DNA from: JAPUEK01 sp963815355
GTDB lineage: Bacteria; Pseudomonadota; Alphaproteobacteria; Rhodobacterales; Rhodobacteraceae
Direction: 5' to 3'
Assembly: GCA_963815355.1 (NCBI GenBank)
Contig: CAWFGJ010000013.1
Location: 682,001 to 746,000 of the forward strand
DNA: 64,000 nt
In this document: positions 8,669 to 16,868 of the stretch, piece by piece
Layout of the letters: the number at the start of each line of letters is the position of its first letter
Position numbering within the stretch: the stretch's first letter is position 1
The notes under the pieces: generated by a model
The model's database searches: none
What the model saw: only the letters and a program-made list of their open reading frames with translations
What the model was told of the DNA's origin: nothing
Translations under genes and position numbers: made by a program

Positions 8669-11308
8669 ATGTCGCGCTACGACCCCGCAAGCATCGAACC
8701 GAAATGGCAACAGGTCTGGGACGAGGCAGAAGCCTTCAAGGCCCGCCGCGACCCCGCCAAGCCCAAGTACTACGTGCTTGAGATGTTCCCCTATCCGTCG
8801 GGCCGCATCCACATGGGCCATGTGCGTAACTACACGATGGGAGATGTCGTCGCCCGGACCAAGGCGGCGCAGGGTTTTTCGGTGCTGCACCCGATGGGCT
8901 GGGACGCGTTCGGCATGCCCGCCGAGAACGCGGCCATGGAGCGGGGCGGCCACCCCAAGGACTGGACCTACGGCAACATCGCCGACATGCGCGCGCAGAT
9001 GAAACCGCTGGGCCTGTCCATCGACTGGTCCCGCGAGTTCGCCACCTGTGACCCGGAATATTACGGCCAGCAGCAGGCCATGTTCATCGACATGATGGAA
9101 AAGGGTCTGGTTTATCGCAAGAACGCCGTGGTCAACTGGGACCCGGTGGACATGACCGTGCTGGCCAATGAACAGGTCATCGACGGCAAGGGCTGGCGGT
9201 CGGGCGCGCAGGTCGAACGGCGCGAGCTGACGCAATGGTTCTTCAAAATCTCGGACTACTCGGCCGAACTGCTGTCCGCTCTGGACGGCCTGACCAACTG
9301 GCCCGAGAAGGTGCGCCTGATGCAGGCCAACTGGATCGGTCAGTCGCGCGGTCTGCAATTTGCCTTCTCAACCGTCGGCGCGCCGGATGGATTTGACCGG
9401 CTGGAGGTCTACACCACCCGCCCCGACACCCTGCTGGGCGCGTCCTTTGCGGCGATCTCGCCGGATCACCCGCTGGCCAAGCAACTGGAACAGCACGACC
9501 CCGCGATTGCCGCCTTTGTCGCCGAATGCCGCAAGATCGGCACTTCGGCCGAGGCGCTGGAGACCGCCGAAAAGCGCGGCATGGACACGGGCATCCACGT
9601 GATGCACCCGTTCGACAACAACTGGCAGCTGCCGGTCTATATCGCCAACTTCATCCTGATGGATTACGGCACCGGCGCGATCTTTGGCTGCCCGGCCCAT
9701 GACGCCCGCGACTTTGAATTCGCCACCAAATACGGGCTGACCATCGACGCGGTCTTTGCTGCCGAAGGGGCCGAGCCGTCGGACGCCCCCCTGACCGATG
9801 CGTTCGTGCCGATGAAATCGGAACGTGTGACGTACCTGCGCGGCTTTGCCGGGCAGACGCTGCAAACCGGGGAAGAGGCCGTCGCTGCCGCCATCGCCTA
9901 TTGCGAAGATCATGGCATCGGGCGCGGTGTAACCAACTACCGCTTGCGTGATTGGGGCGTCAGCCGTCAGCGCTATTGGGGCTGTCCGATCCCGGTTGTG
10001 CATTGCGCGACCTGCGGCGTGGTGCCGGAAAAGAAGGAAAACCTGCCGATCGAGCTGCCCTATGACGTCAGCTTCGATGTGCCCGGCAACCCGCTGGACC
10101 GCCACCCGACATGGCGCCACTGCACCTGCCCGACCTGCGGCGCCGATGCCCGGCGTGAGACGGACACGATGGACACTTTCGTCGATTCCTCTTGGTATTA
10201 CGCCCGCTTCACCGCGCCCCATGCCACCACCCCGACTGTGGCCGAAGACGCCGAATACTGGATGAACGTCGACCAGTATATCGGCGGGATCGAACACGCG
10301 ATCCTGCACCTGCTTTATTCGCGCTTCTTCGCCCGCGCGATGCACAAGACCGGCCACCTGCCGCTGAAGGCGATTGAGCCGTTCAACGCGCTCTTCACCC
10401 AAGGCATGGTCACGCATGAAATCTACAAGACCACCGATGACCAAGGCCGGCCCGTCTATCATCTGCCCGAGGACGTGACGATCTTCAACGTGGCCGACCG
10501 CAGGATCGTCGTGCGGGGAAATGTGCCGCCGCCGTTGGACATGATCGACGATGTCGATGCGTGGATCCGCGCGCTCAGCGATGAAGGGCTGCTGGTTGAG
10601 GTGATCCCCTCGGCCAAGATGTCGAAATCGAAGAAGAACGTAGTCGACCCGATGAACATCATCGCCAGCTTTGGCGCTGATACCGCCCGCTGGTTCGTCC
10701 TGTCCGACAGCCCACCCGAACGGGACGTGGAATGGACCGCCTCGGGGGCCGAAGCGACGTTCAAGCACCTCAACCGCGTCTGGGCCCTGTGCAGCCGCAT
10801 CGGTGAGATGCCCGCCGACCACATCGGCGTCGGCGACGCGGATCTGGCCCGCGCCACCGCCCGCGCCGTGGATGAGGTGACGCGCGGCATCGAAACCTTT
10901 GCCTTCAACAAGGCCATCGCCAAGCTGTATGAGTTCACCAACACCCTGTCGCGGGCCAATGCCTCAACCGGGGCGATGAAAGCGGCGATCCGCACGCTGG
11001 CCAAACTCATGTCGCCGATGACCCCGCATATCGCCGAATCGATCTGGACCTATCAGGGCGGCGAAGGGCTTTGCGCCACCGCCCCCTGGCCCGTGGCCGA
11101 TCCGGCCCTGCTGGTGGACGACACTGTGACCCTGCCGATCCAGATCAACGGCAAACGGCGGGCGGAAATCAGCGTGCCAACGGATATGCCCGCGTCAGAG
11201 GTTGAAAAGATTGCGCTGGCGAATGAGGATGTGGTCAAGTTCCTTGCCGGGCAGCCGGTGAAGAAAATCATCGTTGTCCCAGGCCGCATCATCAATGTCG
11301 TCATTTAA
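8669..11308 (+). CDS. leuS: Leucyl-tRNA synthetase
   Basis: An 879-residue class I aminoacyl-tRNA synthetase that charges tRNA-Leu. The HIGH-type motif is HMGH at residues 48-51, and the KMSKS loop is at 650-654 (AKMSKSKKNVVDP). The editing domain with its TTRPDTL signature lies between, and the anticodon-binding and C-terminal domains follow. An ATG at 8657 is also in frame; 8669 is preferred because MSRYDPASIEPKWQ is the normal start of the protein. The 3' end overlaps lptE by 14 bases, so leuS, lptE and holA appear translationally coupled, a common order in alphaproteobacteria. Confidence 0.98.
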   Translation: MSRYDPASIEPKWQQVWDEAEAFKARRDPAKPKYYVLEMFPYPSGRIHMGHVRNYTMGDVVARTKAAQGFSVLHPMGWDAFGMPAENAAMERGGHPKDWTYGNIADMRAQMKPLGLSIDWSREFATCDPEYYGQQQAMFIDMMEKGLVYRKNAVVNWDPVDMTVLANEQVIDGKGWRSGAQVERRELTQWFFKISDYSAELLSALDGLTNWPEKVRLMQANWIGQSRGLQFAFSTVGAPDGFDRLEVYTTRPDTLLGASFAAISPDHPLAKQLEQHDPAIAAFVAECRKIGTSAEALETAEKRGMDTGIHVMHPFDNNWQLPVYIANFILMDYGTGAIFGCPAHDARDFEFATKYGLTIDAVFAAEGAEPSDAPLTDAFVPMKSERVTYLRGFAGQTLQTGEEAVAAAIAYCEDHGIGRGVTNYRLRDWGVSRQRYWGCPIPVVHCATCGVVPEKKENLPIELPYDVSFDVPGNPLDRHPTWRHCTCPTCGADARRETDTMDTFVDSSWYYARFTAPHATTPTVAEDAEYWMNVDQYIGGIEHAILHLLYSRFFARAMHKTGHLPLKAIEPFNALFTQGMVTHEIYKTTDDQGRPVYHLPEDVTIFNVADRRIVVRGNVPPPLDMIDDVDAWIRALSDEGLLVEVIPSAKMSKSKKNVVDPMNIIASFGADTARWFVLSDSPPERDVEWTASGAEATFKHLNRVWALCSRIGEMPADHIGVGDADLARATARAVDEVTRGIETFAFNKAIAKLYEFTNTLSRANASTGAMKAAIRTLAKLMSPMTPHIAESIWTYQGGEGLCATAPWPVADPALLVDDTVTLPIQINGKRRAEISVPTDMPASEVEKIALANEDVVKFLAGQPVKKIIVVPGRIINVVI

Positions 11309-11783
11309 CCGCCGCTCGTTCTTACTGATGCCGCTGGCGCTGGCCGCCTGCGGCTTCACGCCGGCTTACGGCCCCGGCGGCCCGGCCAAGGGCCTGCAAG
11401 GGCGCATCCGCGCCGCAGACCCGACCGACAAGGACGGCTTTGATCTTGTGGAACGGCTGGAGGAACGCTTTGGCCGTCCGCAGGCACCGCTCTACGACCT
11501 GACCTATACGATCCGCACCGAGCCGGTCGGCGTCGGCATCACCACCGATAACGCGATTACCCGCTATAACCTCACCGGCGAAATCGACTGGACCCTGACC
11601 GCCCGCGACAGCGGCGCCCGGGTGGCTGGCGGCACGGTCAGCAGCTTCACCAGTTGGTCGGCAACCGGTTCGACGGTCGCGGGCTTATCGGCCAAAGAGG
11701 ACGCGGCCTTCCGGCTGATGCGCTTGCTGGCCGATCAGATCGTCGCGCGGATCATCGGCGCCTCGGCGCGCTTTGCACAATGA
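11295..11783 (+). CDS. lptE: LPS-assembly lipoprotein LptE
   Basis: A 162-residue outer-membrane lipoprotein. The signal sequence has a lipobox (LALAACGF) with the acylated Cys near residue 19, and the mature part matches the small LptE fold that plugs the LptD barrel during lipopolysaccharide export. The position directly between leuS and holA is the conserved location of lptE. The signal peptide carries NRRSFLL ahead of the hydrophobic stretch, which resembles a twin-arginine motif. The start overlaps leuS by 14 bases and the stop overlaps holA as ATGA. Sequence conservation of LptE is weak, so position and lipobox carry much of the call. Confidence 0.88.
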   Translation: MSSFNRRSFLLMPLALAACGFTPAYGPGGPAKGLQGRIRAADPTDKDGFDLVERLEERFGRPQAPLYDLTYTIRTEPVGVGITTDNAITRYNLTGEIDWTLTARDSGARVAGGTVSSFTSWSATGSTVAGLSAKEDAAFRLMRLLADQIVARIIGASARFAQ

Positions 11784-12793
11784 TCCTGAAGGGCGTTGAG
11801 GCCAACCGCTACCTCTCCAAACCCGACACGGCGCGCGCGGGCCTGCTGATCTTTGGGGCGGACACGATGCGCGTCGCCCTCAAGCGACAGGATGCCGTGC
11901 TGGCGCTGATCGGGCCCGAAGGTGAGGCCGAAATGCGCCTGACCCGGATGAGCGGGGCCGAACTGCGCAAAGATGCCGCCCTGCTGCTGGACGCGATCAA
12001 AGCCGTCGGCTTCTTCCCCGGCCCAAGGGTGGCGCTGCTGGATGAGGCCACTGACGGGCTGACCGAAACCATCGCCAACGCGCTGAAAGACTGGAAACCC
12101 GGCGATGCGCAAATCGTGGTGACCGCCGGGAACCTGACCACGAAATCGGCGTTGAAAACCCTGTTCGAAAAGCACCTGAACGCGGTCTGCATCGGCCTGT
12201 ACGACGATCCCCCCAGCCGCGAGGAAATCGAAGAGGCCCTGCGAAAAGCGGGCCTGACCCGGATGGATCCCGCGGCTCTGGCCGATCTTCACACCCTCGC
12301 CCGCGCGCTGGATCCCGGCGATTTCCGCCAGACGCTGGAAAAGGTGGCGCTCTACAAATACGGTGATGACACCGCCCTGACCCCGGCAGAGGTCGCAGCC
12401 CTTGCCCCCGCCACCATCGAGGCCGAGGTGGATGACCTCATCCACGCCACCGCCGACCAACGCGTCACCAGCATCGGCCCGCTCCTGCGCCGCCTCGAAG
12501 GACAGGGCATCGCCCCCGTCACCTTGTGCATCGGGGCGTTGCGCCATTTCCGCACGCTGCACAGCGCCAGTGCCGACCCCGGCGGTTTGGCAACGGGCAT
12601 CCAAAAGGCCCGCGTCAACTTCAAGCAAAAAGACGCGTTGCAACGCCAAGCCAGCCAATGGGGCCTGCACCGTCTTGAAGAGGCGCTTAGCCTGCTGATC
12701 GAAACCGACCTCACCTTGCGCTCCACCTCCAAAGCCCCGGCGATGGCGGTGATGGAACGCGCCCTGATCCGGCTTGCCATGATGCGCCGCTGA
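11780..12793 (+). CDS. holA: DNA polymerase III delta subunit
   Basis: A 337-residue delta subunit of the clamp loader, which opens the beta sliding clamp. The family pattern is visible: an N-terminal Rossmann-like region with LLIFGADTMRV, the AQIVVTAGNLTTKSALKTLFEKH region, the three-domain AAA-like body, and the C-terminal collar region with ALRHFRTLHSA and LLIETDLTLRSTSKAP. The length fits the family. The start ATG overlaps the stop of lptE (ATGA), indicating coupled translation. No ATP-binding P-loop is expected or seen, in keeping with delta. The gene ends before a repeat-bearing intergenic region. Confidence 0.95.
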   Translation: MILKGVEANRYLSKPDTARAGLLIFGADTMRVALKRQDAVLALIGPEGEAEMRLTRMSGAELRKDAALLLDAIKAVGFFPGPRVALLDEATDGLTETIANALKDWKPGDAQIVVTAGNLTTKSALKTLFEKHLNAVCIGLYDDPPSREEIEEALRKAGLTRMDPAALADLHTLARALDPGDFRQTLEKVALYKYGDDTALTPAEVAALAPATIEAEVDDLIHATADQRVTSIGPLLRRLEGQGIAPVTLCIGALRHFRTLHSASADPGGLATGIQKARVNFKQKDALQRQASQWGLHRLEEALSLLIETDLTLRSTSKAPAMAVMERALIRLAMMRR

Positions 12794-12872
12794 CCCGCAC
12801 CACGACGCCCGCACCACGACGACCACCCTCATCGACCACCCGCCAACAACCGCAGCGCAATCGCACGGCCCA

Positions 12873-12907
12873 TCATCTTGGCCATAAATACTCCCGCCGG
12901 AGGCTCC
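12873..12907 (-). repeat. Dispersed ~35-bp repeat, copy 3
   Basis: A single copy on the minus strand with the full consensus, including the CTCC-loop-GGAG mini-stem and GGCCAAGATGA end. It lies between holA and the 114-residue orphan gene, inverted relative to copy 4 on the other side of that gene. Confidence 0.85.
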
Positions 12908-12944
12908 GCGCCTTCCCCCAAAGCGCCGCTAACAGGAAACGCCC

Positions 12945-13289
12945 ATGCCCCGCACCCTCTCCCCCACCCAAGCCTTCCTCGCCCCCCTATCCAAAATGAT
13001 CGCCGGGACCGAGGTTGAGGGTCACGTGATCTGGTGGGAAGACGGCCAATGGGCCGCACAAGACGACACCACCGAACTGCTGGATGCCGAAGAGGTGGGT
13101 TTTTACGCCGAAGGCCTGTTGGCCGAAGGCTTTGGTCTGACATGGCAGGTGCTGGCAGACGCCGCCTATCCGGGCGAACCCGCCGTGGCGCTGCTGTTTT
13201 TCTGGCAAGGGCGCGAGACCCCCTCCGCCCTGCCGGTGCAAGACGGCTGGCAGCTTTGTGCCGAGGCGACGTGGCCCGGCAAAGCCTGA
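12945..13289 (+). CDS. Hypothetical protein, 114 residues, unrecognised
   Basis: I do not recognise this protein. It is acidic and soluble in appearance, with no signal peptide or membrane segment. It is rich in Trp (IWWEDGQW near residue 29, FFWQGRE, VQDGWQL and EATWPGKA), a pattern seen in small single-domain proteins. An acceptable ribosome site (AACAGGAAAC) precedes the ATG. The gene is isolated: inverted copies of the dispersed repeat lie on either side of it (12873 and 13313). Codon use and GC content look like those of its neighbours, so there is no obvious sign of recent transfer. Confidence 0.7.
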   Translation: MPRTLSPTQAFLAPLSKMIAGTEVEGHVIWWEDGQWAAQDDTTELLDAEEVGFYAEGLLAEGFGLTWQVLADAAYPGEPAVALLFFWQGRETPSALPVQDGWQLCAEATWPGKA

Positions 13290-13312
13290 CGCCCTCTGCT
13301 TTTTCAACGGCA

Positions 13313-13346
13313 GGAGCCTCCGGCGGGAGTATTTGGGCCAAGATGA
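13313..13346 (+). repeat. Dispersed ~35-bp repeat, copy 4
   Basis: A single plus-strand copy, GGAGCCTCCGGCGGGAG followed by TATTTGGGCCAAGATGA. It is immediately downstream of the 114-residue orphan gene, in inverted orientation to copy 3. The remaining ~100 bases up to the GAF gene hold a GC-rich CGCGCGCG stretch and no recognisable gene. Confidence 0.85.
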
Positions 13347-13452
13347 AAGGGGCATGTTGTGCGGGGTGACAGCGCGCGCGCAGCGAGCCTTGTCAGGGCG
13401 CGCGGGGCGTGATCGAGTGACTCGGACCCCTAGCAAGAGCGCAGACCCCGGA

Positions 13453-13896
13453 ATGACCCAAGACCCCACCACCTTGATTGCCCCGCTTCACAACGCTTGC
13501 GCCGCACTTGGCACCAAGCTGTTCACCATCACCACGCTGGACCCCGCACGCGGCGTGGTCTGGCGCTCCTATACTTCGCATCCGGTGGAATATCCCGCGC
13601 AAGGCACCAAGCCGCTGGTTGAGGATGACTGGCACCTCAACTGCATCGTGCGCCGCATCCCCTTTGTCGCCAACACCCCGGCAGAGTTTGAAAAGGTCTT
13701 TTTTGACCACGCGCTGATCACCTCAATGGGCCTTGGTTCTGCCTGCAACATCGCGGTGGCGGACGCGGCCGATCAGGTGCGGATGACGGTCAATCTACTG
13801 GCCGGGGCGGGGCATTTCACGCCCGAGGCGCTGGCGGCCTATCAGGCCCTTGTCGCCGCCCATCGCCCTGCTCTGCTGGCCAGCCTGCCCGCCTGA
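13453..13896 (+). CDS. GAF-domain protein
   Basis: A 147-residue stand-alone GAF domain. The fold is recognised from the order FTITTLDPARGVVWRSYTSHP, the YPAQGTKPL loop, and GLGSACNIAVADAADQVRMTVNL at about residues 95-117, which is the usual core of small GAF proteins from Rhodobacterales. GAF domains bind small ligands. It ends 6 bases before a LysR-family gene and is likely in one transcript with it, so the pair could sense and respond to the same metabolite; that is inference. The ATG at 13453 gives a complete domain; earlier in-frame codons extend into the repeat region. Confidence 0.78.
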   Translation: MTQDPTTLIAPLHNACAALGTKLFTITTLDPARGVVWRSYTSHPVEYPAQGTKPLVEDDWHLNCIVRRIPFVANTPAEFEKVFFDHALITSMGLGSACNIAVADAADQVRMTVNLLAGAGHFTPEALAAYQALVAAHRPALLASLPA

Positions 13897-13902
13897 TCCC
13901 GC

Positions 13903-14805
13903 ATGGCCTTTACCCTTCGCCAGTTGCAATTCTTCACCGCCGCCGCCGAGGCGGGGTCGGTGTCGGGCGCGGCGCGGGCCTTGTCGATCTCGCAATCCTC
14001 GGTCACCGAAGCGATCCGCGCGCTGGAGGATGATCTGGGGGTGCAGTTGTTCGACCGTCAGGCGCGGGGCCTGTTGATCACCCAGAAAGGGTCGGCCTTT
14101 CTGCGCCACACGCGCCAGATCCTTGCCGATGTTGCGACGGCGCGCACCGCTTTTGCCGAAGAGGCCGGGCCCCTGACCGGGCGTCTGTCGCTGGGTGTGA
14201 CCAGCCTTGTCGCGGGCTATGTGCTGTCAGACATGCTGCAACGCTTTCGCCGCGCCTTCCCGCAGGTCGAATTGAACGTCATCGAGGACAACGGCGACTA
14301 TCTGCAACACCTGCTGATCGGCGGGGAGCTGGACGTGGCGGTGCTGCTGACCTCATCGGTCAAGGACCGCATGGCGCTCCATGTCGAGACACTGTTGGTG
14401 TCGCCCTACCGCCTTTGGCTGCCGCTTGGCCATCCCCTTGCCGATCAGGAAAGCATCTCATTGGACCAGCTTGCCGGGCAGCCGCTGATCCAGTTGATGG
14501 TTGATGAGATCGAGGAAAGCACCCGCCGCCTGATGGGCGCGCTGGCGATCAAGCCGCAGATCGCCTTTCGCACCCGCTCGGTTGAGGCGGTGCGCAGCCT
14601 TGTCGCGACCGGCGCGGGTCTGGCCATTTTGCCCAGCCTTGTCTACCGCCCTTGGTCGCTGGAAGGCGACCGGATCGGCATCCGCGATGTGTCAGGGGAT
14701 TTGCCCTCGGTTCAGGTGGGGCTGGCTTGGCGCAGGGGCGCACCTGTGTCGCCCCCGGCGCTCAACTTCATCCGCACGGCGCAGGAAAGTCTGCCGCAGC
14801 GCTAG
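13903..14805 (+). CDS. LysR-family transcriptional regulator
   Basis: A 300-residue LysR regulator. Residues 1-60 form the winged helix-turn-helix (FTLRQLQFFTAAAEAGSVSG, then ALSISQSSVTEAIRALEDDLG). Residues 90-295 form the periplasmic-binding-like effector domain, beginning LTGRLSLGVTSLVAGY and including the VRSLVATGAGLAILPS hinge. It follows the GAF gene by 6 bases and stops 3 bases before the convergent CAP-domain gene. LysR regulators usually control a divergent neighbour, but none is present, so the target is unknown. The sequence resembles the CynR/CysB subclass generally rather than any specific regulator I can name. Confidence 0.92.
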   Translation: MAFTLRQLQFFTAAAEAGSVSGAARALSISQSSVTEAIRALEDDLGVQLFDRQARGLLITQKGSAFLRHTRQILADVATARTAFAEEAGPLTGRLSLGVTSLVAGYVLSDMLQRFRRAFPQVELNVIEDNGDYLQHLLIGGELDVAVLLTSSVKDRMALHVETLLVSPYRLWLPLGHPLADQESISLDQLAGQPLIQLMVDEIEESTRRLMGALAIKPQIAFRTRSVEAVRSLVATGAGLAILPSLVYRPWSLEGDRIGIRDVSGDLPSVQVGLAWRRGAPVSPPALNFIRTAQESLPQR

Positions 14806-14808
14806 GCG

Positions 14809-15297
14809 TCAACTGGCCTTCGGGCGGGCGACATCCATGACCCAGTAAACCTTGCCGTTGCCCGTGGTCAGCGAAATGCCGATGTCGCGCAGGTTCGGGT
14901 CAAGGATCGCCGCCCAGTGCGGGGGCGAGTTGCGCCAGATCCGCGCCGCCGTTTCGGCATTGGGGTGGCGGGCATAGGCGATGTTCTCATTTGCCGCCTT
15001 CAGCCGATAGCCGCTGCCTTTGATCCGCGTGCCCAGCTTGGGGCCGCCCGGACGGGAATGGTTAAAGTAGTTATGGGCCACCATATCGCAGGCGTGCATT
15101 TGCGCTGCGCGGTCCAGCTTGTTGTTCCGGTGATAAGGCTTCAGCCCGCGCGACGCGCGTTCGCTGTTGATCCAGTCCAGCAAGGCCACCTCTTGCGCCT
15201 TTGCCCCATCCGGGGCCGCACAGGCCGCTTGGGCTGCGCCGCTTGCGCCCGTCATCAGCAGGCCCGCCATCATCGCAATGCGCAATAAGCTTCGCAT
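14809..15297 (-). CDS. Secreted CAP (SCP/PR-1) domain protein
   Basis: A 162-residue exported protein. A signal peptide (about 1-24, ending GAAQA) precedes a CAP domain with the four usual signatures: LLDWINSERASRGLKPY, HACDMVAHNYFNHSRPGG, the GENIA-like ANENIAYA, and SPPHWAAILDPNLRDIGI. The His and Glu cavity residues (HACDM, HWAAIL, NENI) are present. Bacterial CAP proteins are extracytoplasmic and often lack a known function. The start is placed at MRSLLRIAM because AAGAGG sits 7 bases upstream; an upstream ATG at 15315 would absorb that site. The gene is convergent with the LysR regulator, and the 272 bases upstream, shared with the divergent polyamine operon, should hold the promoters. 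Confidence 0.88.
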   Translation of the reverse strand: MRSLLRIAMMAGLLMTGASGAAQAACAAPDGAKAQEVALLDWINSERASRGLKPYHRNNKLDRAAQMHACDMVAHNYFNHSRPGGPKLGTRIKGSGYRLKAANENIAYARHPNAETAARIWRNSPPHWAAILDPNLRDIGISLTTGNGKVYWVMDVARPKAS

Positions 15298-15569
15298 TTC
15301 ATACCTCTTCGCCATTCAATCAACTCTAGCCTGCAAACCCAATCCGGCAATTCCGTGGCACATACGAGGCATCTTCTTAAAGTTTCCCGAATATGTGCAA
15401 AGTTTCGCCGGGCAAGCCATCGGAAAAACCGATACGACGTTTCTGCGTTTTGATATTGCGAAACTTCAAACCTGCCGTAACCTGTTTTCGTGACCGGGAA
15501 TCCGGCACCGCGCTGTTGGGCCAACCTCTTTGGCACCCCGGTCGCGGCCAAACCCACAGGGAGTTCGCC
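15298..15569. promoter_or_regulatory. Divergent intergenic region before the polyamine operon
   Basis: This 272-base gap, the longest in the window, separates the CAP gene from the putrescine-type operon and is more AT-rich than its surroundings. It must hold both promoters. I see no clean sigma-70 pair, operator or riboswitch in it; TTGCGA with TAACCT at 16-bp spacing (near 15460-15487) is a weak candidate only. Confidence 0.4.
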
Positions 15570-16727
15570 ATGAAGACCATGAAACTGATGGGCACCACCG
15601 CCCTTGCCCTCATGACCGCCATTGCCCCGGCCATGGCCCAGATCACCGCGATCGGCGACGGCGAGGGCGAAGTCTCCATCGTCGCCTGGGCCGGCTACAT
15701 TGAGCGCGGCGAGACCGACAAGGCCTATGACTGGGTCACCAAATTTGAGGCCGACTCGGGCTGCAAGGTGTCGGTCAAGACCGCCAATACCTCGGATGAG
15801 ATGGTCGCCTTGATGAACGAAGGCGGGTTTGACCTTGTGACCGCCTCGGGCGACGCCTCGCTGCGGCTGATCGCAGGGGGCCGGGTGCAACCGATCAACA
15901 CCGACCTGATCCCCAGCTGGTCCACCGTTGACCCCCGCCTTGCCGACGCGCCGTGGTATACCGTGGGCGGCGTCCATTACGGCGTGCCCTATATGTGGGG
16001 GCCCAACGTCCTGATGTATAACACCGAAGTGTTCAAGGAACCGCCGACCTCGTGGAATGTGGTGTTTGAAAAGATGGACCTGCCCGACGGCAAATCCAAC
16101 GAAGGCCGCGTGCAGGCCTATGACGGCCCGATCCACATTGCCGACGCCGCGCAATACCTCATGGCCCACAAGCCCGAACTGGGCATCACCTCGCCCTATG
16201 AGCTGAACGAGGATCAATACAAAGCCGCGCTGGACCTTTTGCGCGGGCAGCGCAAACTGGTCGGCCGCTACTGGCATGACGCGTTCATCCAGATGGATGA
16301 CTTCAAGAACGAGGGCGTTGTCGCCTCTGGCTCCTGGCCGTTCCAGGTGGGGCTGCTGCAGTCCGAGGGCCTGCCGATCGCCTCGACCATCCCGTCCGAA
16401 GGGGCGACCGGTTGGGCCGATACGACCATGATGCACGTCGATGCCAAGCACCCGAACTGCGCCTACAAGTGGATGGAACATTCGCTCGCGTCAAACCTGC
16501 AATCGGATCTTGCCGTCTGGTTTGGTGCCAACCCCAGCGTGCCCGCCGCCTGCACCGATGGCCGCGGCATGTCCACCGCCGAAACCTGCAAGGCCAACGG
16601 CATGGAGGATTTCGAAAAGATCCGCTTCTGGACCACCCCGGTTTCGAACTGCGCCCAAGGCGAAGGCGCCTGCGTGCCCTACTACCGGTGGGTGTCCGAC
16701 TATATCGGCGTCATCGGCGGCCGCTAA
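15570..16727 (+). CDS. ydcS: Polyamine/putrescine ABC transporter, periplasmic binding protein (YdcS type)
   Basis: A 385-residue periplasmic binding protein of the PotD/YdcS family. A signal peptide (about 1-24, ending APAMAQ) is followed by GEGEVSIVAWAGYIERG and a conserved FDLVTASGDASLRLI region, then the VPYMWGPNVLMYN motif typical of polyamine-binding proteins. It heads a five-gene set ending in an aminobutyraldehyde dehydrogenase, matching the E. coli ydcSTUV-patD order, so putrescine is the likely cargo. Four Cys residues in the C-terminal third (near residues 298, 330, 342 and 366) may form disulfides. The ATG follows CACAGGGAG. Substrate assignment is by context. Confidence 0.9.
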   Translation: MKTMKLMGTTALALMTAIAPAMAQITAIGDGEGEVSIVAWAGYIERGETDKAYDWVTKFEADSGCKVSVKTANTSDEMVALMNEGGFDLVTASGDASLRLIAGGRVQPINTDLIPSWSTVDPRLADAPWYTVGGVHYGVPYMWGPNVLMYNTEVFKEPPTSWNVVFEKMDLPDGKSNEGRVQAYDGPIHIADAAQYLMAHKPELGITSPYELNEDQYKAALDLLRGQRKLVGRYWHDAFIQMDDFKNEGVVASGSWPFQVGLLQSEGLPIASTIPSEGATGWADTTMMHVDAKHPNCAYKWMEHSLASNLQSDLAVWFGANPSVPAACTDGRGMSTAETCKANGMEDFEKIRFWTTPVSNCAQGEGACVPYYRWVSDYIGVIGGR

Positions 16728-16868
16728 CCCCGCCCGCCCCGGCTCTCGCCCCGCCATGCCGGGGGGCGGATCTGACCGGCCAACAAAGCAAGCCCGCCGC
16801 CCCTTCCCCGACTGGACAAGGGGCGGCGCGCGAATGCGACCGCCTTCACCAATGCCCGAAAGCCCCCT

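Noticed and set aside
9368..10822. A 484-codon open frame antisense to leuS
   Set aside because: leuS motifs (HMGH, KMSKS) fix the coding strand; the antisense is His/Arg-rich without motif.
12800..13460. Possible integrated mobile element with repeats as ends
   Set aside because: No transposase or integrase, no target-site duplication visible, and other copies occur singly elsewhere, so I only report it as a pattern.
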